From NCBI GenBank assembly GCA_018398765.1, contig JAHBMJ010001827.1, forward strand, positions 1 to 25,657: a DNA stretch of 25,657 bases, given 5' to 3'. The translations under genes were made by a program, and so were the position numbers. Origin of the DNA: Chromera velia. Taxonomy: Eukaryota; Sar; Chromeraceae. A model generated the notes under the pieces. The model was not told where the DNA came from and did not search any database. It saw nothing but the letters and a program-made list of their open reading frames with translations. Within the stretch, counting starts at the first letter, position 1. Every line of letters starts with the position of its first letter. This document shows positions 19,571 to 25,657 of the stretch, in pieces.

Positions 19571-20071
19571 CTAGCGGACGGCTGTTCGAAGAAGGGACAA
19601 TGCTCCCGCACCGATCGCAGCAGCTCCTGCAAGCACAAATGCAGCGAGAACTTCAAGAGCTTCGGTTGAATCCCCGTCGTAAGAGAGTATCTCAACCTAG
19701 TCCCAGTTGTACACCACATACTTATTTCCATTCAGCTCAGTGATCTTCACGAAATCATATCCATCGCGCTGGAGGCTACTGAATGAAGGCTGACTGCCAA
19801 ACAAGGTTGACCAGAAAGACCTTGAATATTCTTTGACATTGCCAAGACGCACCCTGTACTTGAGCATCACGTCACTGCCATTGTGCGACTTTCTCCGGGC
19901 ATCAGCTGGGCTCCCCGCAAAGTAAATTCCACCTCCAGCATAACCGCCTTAGCCGTATTTCATTCGACCGCCATTCTTCTTGATTGAAATGGCGGCCTGC
20001 TTGTTGGTAGTGTGGTAGAATATTTTTGTATTGGCATTCAGGCGCTGCTCGCGAGTTGGCACAGACCCCAT
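19571..20071 (-). pseudogene. ADP-ribosyltransferase / PARP-like protein, two in-frame stops
   Basis: On the minus strand a frame of 166 codons runs from ATG 20071 to TAG 19571-19573, with no frameshift but TAA at codon 41 (19949-19951) and TAG at codon 125 (19697-19699). The domain has the layout of small PARP-fold enzymes: IFYHTTNKQAAISIKKNGG (the His motif, residues 18-36), GGYAGGGIYFAGSPADARRK (the Tyr motif, 42-61), VMLKYRVRLGNVKEYS (strand, 69-84) and KYVVYNWD-stop-VEILSY (118-130). In this family the last motif usually reads DQ, so the TAG is very likely a former CAG. A hydrophobic C-terminal segment (LEVLAAFVLAGAAAIGAGAL) suggests membrane anchoring. Such enzymes move ADP-ribose from NAD onto proteins or nucleic acids; activity here is unproven. 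Confidence 0.65.
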
Positions 20072-20110
20072 CTTCGTGTCTAGGTACTACGTCTTTCATA
20101 ATGCTAAATA

Positions 20111-20118
20111 CTTATATA
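20111..20118 (-). promoter_or_regulatory. TATA box of the ADP-ribosyltransferase-like gene
   Basis: TATATAAG on the minus strand lies 40 bases upstream of ATG 20071. Initiation 25-30 bases downstream would make 20071 the first ATG in the transcript, excluding the ATG at 20099 in another frame. This supports the start I chose. Confidence 0.45.
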
Positions 20119-20210
20119 CGGAGCTCGCACTTTGTGTATTAAACGTGCTGAGACTACGGTATTCAAGGTCAAAAACTGGAAAGTGTGCCCATGATGTGAA
20201 ATATATATCG

Positions 20211-20242
20211 CCAACCAATCAGTCTGATGGCCAATCAGACTG
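20211..20242 (-). promoter_or_regulatory. Palindromic double CCAAT element
   Basis: The plus strand carries CCAATCAGTCTGAT, then a short GGC loop, then CCAATCAGACTG. CAGTCTGAT and ATCAGACTG form a 9-bp palindrome, and two CCAAT boxes sit 16 bases apart. It lies about 140 bp upstream of ATG 20071, the normal place for a CCAAT box of that gene. Confidence 0.4.
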
Positions 20243-20523
20243 TTTGCAAAACGGTCGGTTTGAGAGAGTCCGGCTGGGTTCCTTCTTCTTCGTCAATGAA
20301 CAATAGTAATTTCTGGACAGAAAATCTCTTCAGAGAGAAGAAACACCGGAGGAGCTATGTACAATTTCCTGTCGGAGATAGGATGACATAGGTATATATA
20401 TATATATGTATACTCACACTGGTTTCTAGGACACTAAAATAAGGGGGCCACGGACCCCTTTGGAGTAAGTCAACATTGAAGAGCCAATTGATTGTTTGAA
20501 TGTAATTAACCTTTTATAAGGCT
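20243..20523. other. AT-rich intergenic DNA
   Basis: No gene seen. Contains a TA microsatellite at about 20393-20410. Confidence 0.5.
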
Positions 20524-20723
20524 TGCTAGCAGTGAACTCTAACCCTGTTTGTTCTTGCCTAGTGGTACTTTTTGGCTGCCCAGGGGTATCGTTAGGCTGC
20601 CTAGCGGTACCCTTTGCCTGCCTAGCAGTGTTCTTTGCCTGCCTAGCGGTCATCTTCGCCTGCCTAGCAGTTAGATTCAGCTGCCTAGCAGTTGGATTCA
20701 GTTGTTTAACAGTTGTAATACTA
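20524..20723. repeat. 21-bp minisatellite, about eight copies
   Basis: Seven contiguous 21-bp units start at 20556, 20577, 20598, 20619, 20640, 20661 and 20682, with consensus TGCCTAGCRGT followed by a variable half ending in CC or GC. A related unit lies at 20524-20544 and a decayed one at 20703-20723. As 21 is a multiple of three, both strands carry 7-residue repeats: CLAVxFA on plus and TARQAKx on minus. The minus-strand frame 20426-20653 is hydrophilic and could be an exon, but nothing else supports it. Confidence 0.85.
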
Positions 20724-20737
20724 TTTAGTTATTCTAT

Positions 20738-20820
20738 GGTGTCTAGTAGTTGTAAAATAGTTAAAATATGTTATAACAAGTATAAATGGGTTACACACGG
20801 GTTACTTAATGAATTATTCG
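20738..20820 (+). repeat. Terminal inverted repeat, left arm (83 bp)
   Basis: Aligns without gaps to the reverse complement of 22076-22158, with 71 of 83 bases identical. All 12 differences are transitions. The outer end reads GGTGTCTAGTAG here and AGTGTTTAGTGG in the other arm. It borders the 21-bp minisatellite, and its first 21 bases faintly resemble that unit. Confidence 0.85.
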
Positions 20821-20907
20821 ATTAATTTTGAATTATATTAAAAATTAAATGACATTCAAACGTATTTAACATACAATTAGCATAATTTAGGGCGAATTAT
20901 AATATAT

Positions 20908-21582
20908 TTAGTCCTTTTTGTCAGACTTGGAGTCACTTGAAACAGAAGAACTAGCAGAAGAAGAACTAGAGGAAGCTTCTTCATGATCGCTAACATCTAG
21001 AAGATACACCTTCAACCCTGAAAAGTCTTCTTCTTCACTCAAGATCTCTGCCAAATAACGTAAGACATGCATCGGAATTTTACACCTTTTTATTAAGACC
21101 ACATTCTTGCAGAACAATTCATACTCCTCAAGACTAATATATTCGATCCACGCACACGTTTGCTTCTTTGCACCACTGTGCGATGGCAGAGCATGCGGCT
21201 CCTCAGAACTCAAGCCAAGAGAATAAAATTCTCTCATGTCGTCGATGTGTGTCTGAGCCCTATCCACCAAACTTTTATGTGCGTTTTCTATTCTCCACAG
21301 TCGAAGGGTGTGCCATGCTACTCTCAAATCCCACCCTGAAGACGGACTACGAGAAGAAGAGGAGGAGGAGGAGGAGGAGGAAGAAGAAGAAGAAGAAGAC
21401 GACAACGGCAACGACGAAGAAAAAGAAGAAAAAAAAGAAGAAAAAGAAGCAGAAGAAGAAAAAAACGATGTATCAGCGAGTAAGTGTGGAACTATTTCCA
21501 CCACTTTGCCTAAAAAGCACCAACAATGGAGCACAGCATCTCTTTGTAGCTCACCAGAAATCCCTCTAAAAACATAGAACAT
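20908..21582 (-). CDS. Serine-rich hypothetical protein inside the inverted repeats
   Basis: A frame of 224 codons runs from ATG 21582 to TAA 20908-20910. Residues about 39-79 are a serine-dominated low-complexity run made by a (GAA/GAG)n microsatellite on the opposite strand. Residues 80-200 are normal, globular-looking protein (GWDLRVAWHTLRLWRIENAH, DDMREFYSLG, YISLEEYELFCKNVVLIKRC, MHVLRYLAEILSEEEDF). The tail is Ser/Asp/Lys rich, ending KSDKKD. The N-terminal 38 residues are less certain; an upstream minus-strand frame at 21566-21751 might be a 5' exon. The plus strand has a poly-Glu frame over the same repeat, but that frame is short and otherwise poor. No family recognised. Confidence 0.45.
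   Translation of the reverse strand: MFYVFRGISGELQRDAVLHCWCFLGKVVEIVPHLLADTSFFSSSASFSSFFSSFSSSLPLSSSSSSSSSSSSSSSSSRSPSSGWDLRVAWHTLRLWRIENAHKSLVDRAQTHIDDMREFYSLGLSSEEPHALPSHSGAKKQTCAWIEYISLEEYELFCKNVVLIKRCKIPMHVLRYLAEILSEEEDFSGLKVYLLDVSDHEEASSSSSSASSSVSSDSKSDKKD
21355..21472. repeat. (GAG/GAA)n purine microsatellite
   Basis: Imperfect GAG, GAA and AAG triplets with a short GACGACAACGGCAACGACG interruption. It gives poly-Glu on plus and poly-Ser on minus, and is in frame with the minus-strand gene. Confidence 0.8.
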
Positions 21583-22075
21583 ATTTTTTTTGAACGGAGC
21601 TTCCTGAGATTCCGCTAGACTTTCTCTTTTCCTCTGTCGTCCGTGTTCTCTTTCCTTCCATCCAGCCCTTCCTTATCATTATGATATCCCTGTCTCTGAG
21701 CTGGGTCCCTGAGTGAGAAAGAGATGGCCCAAGCAACGATTGCTTCTCCAACTTTCTGTGATTGACTGAGCAGCTTAGCTTTTCTTTTGCATGAATTTTT
21801 GCTTGTGGACAGTGGTTGAATATCGCAATTGTGTCTTCATCTTAACCATGCCGTGAATGATGGTCTTACTACATGGCAGAGTGAGAACCTCTGAACCTGC
21901 AAGTACACGGCTCAGTAGGGGCTGCGGTTAGAAGCTCTCTGAATGAGCATAGTCTCATTTTGCTTGCTGCTTAGACCTGTCAATCAATCAATAAAACATA
22001 TTCGATCAATTTATTTACTAGTTTGTTTAGTTTGAATTATACTATAATTGTCTTTAGAGTTTTTGAAGAGGTTAT

Positions 22076-22158
22076 TGAATAATTTATTAAGTAACCCGTA
22101 TGTAACCTATTCATACTTATTATAACACATCTTAACTATTTTATAACCACTAAACACT
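22076..22158 (-). repeat. Terminal inverted repeat, right arm (83 bp)
   Basis: Partner of 20738-20820. It ends exactly where the (ACTT)7 array begins. Confidence 0.85.
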
Positions 22159-22186
22159 ACTTACTTACTTACTTACTTACTTACTT
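22159..22186 (-). repeat. (ACTT)7 array, 3' tail of the LINE
   Basis: Seven perfect ACTT units on plus, AAGT on minus. They lie at the far 3' end of the minus-strand LINE and directly abut the inverted-repeat element. Confidence 0.8.
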
Positions 22187-22368
22187 AATTGTGGTTAAGT
22201 CTAGAGTCTCTAAAACCAGAGACAAATGGCAACCCATGCATGCAGTTGTAAACAAAAGGAGCAAACCGCCGCAGCTTAGCCTGCTTCTATATGAATATGA
22301 ACAACCACGACCCTCCGCAGCCTAGGCTGAAGCTAAAGGCTGAACAACCACACAAGACGTGCGTGCAC

Positions 22369-22815
22369 TCATTTCAGATAAGCTTCGATCAGTGCACTTG
22401 CCTTCTTCGGCTCCCGGTCCATAATGAATGAAACGAGCTCTCTTACATATGTCTCTTCTTCCCCGATACCTCTTCCCCTAGCTGCAGCAGTCCATCTTGC
22501 TCTGCAGACCCTTTCATCGATTCCTGTTCTCTCTTTCACTCTCTCTGCCAGCGAATGAAGTTTGAATCTAAACTGCTCTGTTCGCACGCACGCAGACAAT
22601 CGATACACCACATCGTCGATCACCATTTTACCTTCGACTGCAGGACAGTGAATACAGTGTTCTTCGCAGGATCCACCGTGTCTCTTTCCCCCACCAGCAC
22701 ATGCTTGAAGGAGAGAAGTGAAAAGAGAACTACCAGACAAGAGAGAGCGAGGCAGAGTACACAATTGAACTGTGTAACCCCACCCCCTTCTAACCCTCCC
22801 CCCTAAAAGCAACAT
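22369..22815 (-). pseudogene. LINE ORF2 C-terminus with Cys-rich motif
   Basis: This frame is shifted by one relative to the upstream LINE frame. It contains a Cys-rich segment (SCEEHCIHCPAVEG, then DDVVYRLSACVRTEQFR), which resembles the C-x2-C ... H-x4-C finger at the end of many LINE reverse transcriptases. The expected His is Tyr (TAT), one transition from CAT. A basic helical tail ends at position 22369. The product would aid RNA binding or target cleavage. Confidence 0.6.
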
Positions 22816-22867
22816 GGCCAGACGCTGGTGCGATCGGTTCTCTATCTGAAAATTACTCAGTCGGGAG

Positions 22868-25657
22868 TTACGTAGATAGATGCCAAGTCAACCATTCCGA
22901 CAACCATTCTGAGGCTTCCCTTTCCCTCGCTTTCTGCCTGAGTATCCATTTATTTGTTCTGTTTCTCCCTCTCTGGCTTTCTTTTCTCAAAAGATCTGGT
23001 GCGATTGTCTGAAGCATGCTACTGGCTGAATTGGCCCATACCGGGGTCAGCGATCTATGCCATGCACCCCAGACTGCCCGAGGAACCTCCCTTTCTGTTC
23101 TCTTTATGCTTTCTATGAAACCTCCCAACCGACAAGAAAGGATCTTTCTCATGGGACACACACCAACCGAAACTAAAGTTGGTACCTTGAAAGAGTTATA
23201 GGGCAAACAGAATGTCCAGCGCACAAATCGAAGCTGCAATGCATCAAGTGCAACGATATCTCTCTGATTTACCGGCAAGGCTTCCAGCGAGTACGTTGCG
23301 ACCGGCTCCTAGAGCGCTTGCAGTAAACGAACTTTACATCGGGGGGGCAAAGGACCTAAGGATGAACAAGTGCCCATCACTGCCCCCAAACAGCGTTCAG
23401 CACTTTCAAGTCGGTCCCTGACTGACTTTCGTGGGTCCCCTCCCTCAAATACACGACACCCAAAGTATTTATAGCTCTCTACACGTTCAACTGTCTTCCC
23501 TTCAAAAGTCACTTCCCCTTCTATTTCCCTTCTTGAGCCTGAGAGTGCGAGAACTTTTGTTTTCTTTAAATTCACTTTCAACCCATGTTCCTGACAATAA
23601 GAGGCCAAACGGTCCAAACGCCACTGTAGGTCAGAAGAAGAGTAAGCAAAAATAACAAGATTGTCTGCGTAACCTATGCTCTCAAGCAGTAAGTCTACCA
23701 ATCTTACCTCCTCAGGGATACGGGGTCGCTGCTCCATTGTTTCACTCTCCTCCCTCCTCTCTCCGCATTCTCCCCCCCTCTGTCTTTCATCCGTATCTGA
23801 TTCCCTATCCAAGCCGTTAATAGCTTCCCTCCCTTCAGCACTCAGAGCAGAATGAATATTATTAATAAACAAAAGAAAAAAAAGAGGAGAAAGTGGATCA
23901 GATTCTCCCTGTTTTACCCCTGCACTTTCGGGAAAGACCCAATCCGACCCATCCACCCTTCCCCACACATTCATATACATAGAATAAATCATACACACGT
24001 CCTTCTCGCTGACTCCTTCCTCTCTAAGTCTGTCAATCATTTTCTTTCTGGGTACTCGGTCAAATGCCTTACTGAAGTCAACAAACGTTGCAAGGAAGGG
24101 TCTGTGTCTCTTCTTTGCTGAAGCCGTGAGAGCATAAAGAGCAGCTATCGCTTTCCTTGTACCGACCCCCTTCCTGAAACCCACCTGTCGTTCATCTATA
24201 TTCGTTGTCTCCCTTAATCAGCCATCCATCAACAACGTGAACAACTTTGCCAGAAGGCAGACGATGTGTATGGGCCTCCATTTGTCATAAGAGGGAGAGA
24301 CGTAACCTTTTGGAACAAGAGCGATTCGAATGAAGTTCCACTTTTCTAGCCAGAAAGAAAAAACAAAAAAAAGGTTGAAGAAAACGAAAAGAAGAAAACA
24401 AGACAGACGAGAAGAGGAAAAACATAAATGTACCTGCGCAGGGGAGATTCTTTCAAGGCCGGCTGCCTTCTTTGGGTCGATTGCCTTCAGTATCTTCTCA
24501 CATTTATTGAAAGAGAAGAAAGGTGCCAGGGGGGGAGCTGGTGTTTCATCCTTCTTTTGAGGCTCCAGTCCATCCCCACTGAACATATCGGCCCAAAAAT
24601 TTAAAAACGAAAAGGCGAACGGCTTTTCTCCCTCACTCCCACTCTCTGCCTTTTTTCTCTCCCTCCTCCATTTCCATAGGGCTGCTGGGTCCTTAGCAGC
24701 TTCTTTCGCAAGTCTCTCTGCCTGAAGAATAGCATACTTTCTCTTTTTTCTTGCTATCAACTTCCCTCTCTCTCTGTTTAACCTGTTCATCTTTCTCTTT
24801 GCTGTGATGCACCGCTCGTCTTCATCCCCCCAAAGTTCCCTTTCTTCCTTCCATTCCCTTTCTGTGGATTTAACTCTCTTCTGAATCTCCCTGCATTCTT
24901 GATCTCTCCAAGGTGCGACAGCCTTTTCCTTCCTTTCATTTTTCCTTGGATGAATTGGCTTTCGTTTTCTCTCTTTGGGTTGTGCGAGTACGTGCTCCCA
25001 CTGTTGGGTGAGTCTGGCTATTTGGCTTCTCGGTAGCACAGAGATAGAACAAGTGGAAGACGGAAAGGCAGAAGGTGGTATCTGAGTATCGGGGTAGAAA
25101 GAAGGGACGGACACAAGGGGAGGGGGGAAGAGGGGAGGAGGAGGAGGAGGAGGCGAAGGTATGGATGGAATAGGCTTGCCTTCTTTTTTCGATTCCTGAA
25201 TCCCGGCGTCCTACAACCCAGGCCAAAGCTTCCCTGCTAAATCTTTTACCGAAGTTGCCAGAGGCATCATCTCATCATTGGTGACCGGCGTTTGCCTTTC
25301 TGGCTTCGTGAAAGAAGAGGATGGGACAAGGGAAGGGTGAGGCGGCGAGTTGTCATTCGGTTTTGGTGGAGATGAGAGGTTGAGAGATAGAGAAACGGCC
25401 GCATGTTCGGGGGCTGCGTCACGCTATAGCTCAACCCCAAAAGAATTCCACAAACCAAAAAGAGGAGGATCAACCAAAAACAAATCAATGACCGTAGCTG
25501 GGACACCCCCTTCATAATAAGTGCAAGCCCCTGTGAAGTCGACTTCAATCCCTTTCTTTTCATCTTTCCAAGACAGGCCATTCAAGGGAAGGAGGTTTGC
25601 TTTCTCACAAAAGCGAACGGTAGCTCTTAAAGTTCCTGGTTCGTTTACGATTGAACG
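22868..25657 (-). pseudogene. LINE ORF2: endonuclease C-terminus and reverse transcriptase, several stops
   Basis: One minus-strand frame runs from the window edge to the stop at 22868-22870, broken by TAG 25424-25426, TAG 25211-25213, TGA 24218-24220 and TAG 23309-23311. The edge shows an APE-type endonuclease end (PATVIDLFLVDPPLF ... APEHAAVSLSL). A Pro-run and a charged region follow. RT blocks then appear in order: KAAGLERISP, IRIALVPKGY, DKWRPIHIVCLLAKLF, QVGFRKGVGTRKAI, FVDFSKAFDRVPRK, GVKQG...PLSPLFF, and GYADNLVIFA at about 23660-23675. The usual catalytic YADD is YADN, and the following FINNI replaces FIND-I, both consistent with GAT-to-AAT. The C-terminal part resembles the thumb and connection of LINE RTs. 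The enzyme would copy RNA at a nicked chromosomal site. Confidence 0.9.

Larger units (their letters stand above)
20738..22158 (-). mobile_element. Inverted-repeat-bounded element of 1.4 kb with one cargo-like frame
   Basis: Two 83-bp arms enclose 1,255 bp holding a single substantial reading frame on the minus strand. No transposase is visible, so if it is a DNA transposon it is non-autonomous. No clear target duplication is seen: the left flank ends TCTAT and the right flank begins ACTTACTT, the latter belonging to a LINE tail. The alternative is a chance or rearranged inverted duplication of one flanking sequence. Confidence 0.5.
22159..25657 (-). mobile_element. LINE-type non-LTR retrotransposon, decayed, cut by the window edge
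   Basis: Reads leftward. At least 3.5 kb is present: endonuclease C-terminus at the window edge, a Pro-rich linker, reverse transcriptase, a zinc-finger-like C-terminus, a 3' untranslated part (22187-22368) and a (AAGT)7 tail at 22159-22186. Tails of short tandem repeats in place of poly-A occur in several LINE clades. The 5' end lies beyond 25657. Confidence 0.85.

Noticed and set aside
21308-21577. Plus-strand Glu-rich frame as the real gene over the purine microsatellite
   Set aside because: Outside the Glu run it has little protein-like sequence, while the minus frame has about 120 normal residues and a natural end.
20738-22158. Inverted-repeat differences chosen to keep RNA pairing
   Set aside because: On the plus strand only 5 of the 12 differences give G-U pairs and 7 give A-C mismatches, so pairing is not clearly preserved.

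Overview
This is eukaryotic DNA that is mostly transposons and their remains, with very little intact host coding sequence. The evidence is a Ty3/gypsy-type LTR element with a chromodomain, a LINE-type retroelement, long CT-rich and AT-rich non-coding tracts, many microsatellites, and TATA/CCAAT-like promoter elements in place of bacterial signals. The sequence does not fix the species. A unicellular eukaryote or alga is my guess, not a result.

Layout. Positions 1-834 are CT-rich DNA with two copies of a 35-bp palindrome in opposite orientation, followed by microsatellites. Positions 835-14016 are one complete LTR retrotransposon of 13,182 bp. It has two 800-bp LTRs (TGTT...AACA), a 4-bp target duplication CCTC, a tRNA primer-binding site, gag with zinc knuckles, and pol (protease, RT, RNase H, integrase, chromodomain). 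After pol come a 59-bp minisatellite and a spacer, then a third coding region (10906-12736) of unknown function with membrane-like segments, then a polypurine tract. Every frame is interrupted by stops or frameshifts, so this copy is dead. Positions 14017-19570 hold mostly simple, low-coding DNA with two weak remnants of coding sequence.

Positions 19571-20071 (minus strand) are a pseudogene for a small ADP-ribosyltransferase/PARP-like protein, with a recognisable promoter upstream. Next come a 21-bp minisatellite (20524-20723) and a segment bounded by 83-bp inverted repeats (20738-22158) that encloses one serine-rich reading frame on the minus strand. Directly abutting its right end is the (ACTT)7 tail of a LINE. 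The LINE runs on the minus strand to the window edge and carries an endonuclease C-terminus, a reverse transcriptase and a zinc-finger-like tail. It also has several in-frame stops and a mutated catalytic motif.

A theme across the window is decay by transitions. The two LTRs differ at 27 sites, 25 of them transitions, with no indels. The two 83-bp inverted repeats differ at 12 sites, all transitions. Several in-frame stops fall where the protein family expects Trp or Gln. This fits cytosine deamination, by methylation or a RIP-like process, better than sequencing error or a variant genetic code.
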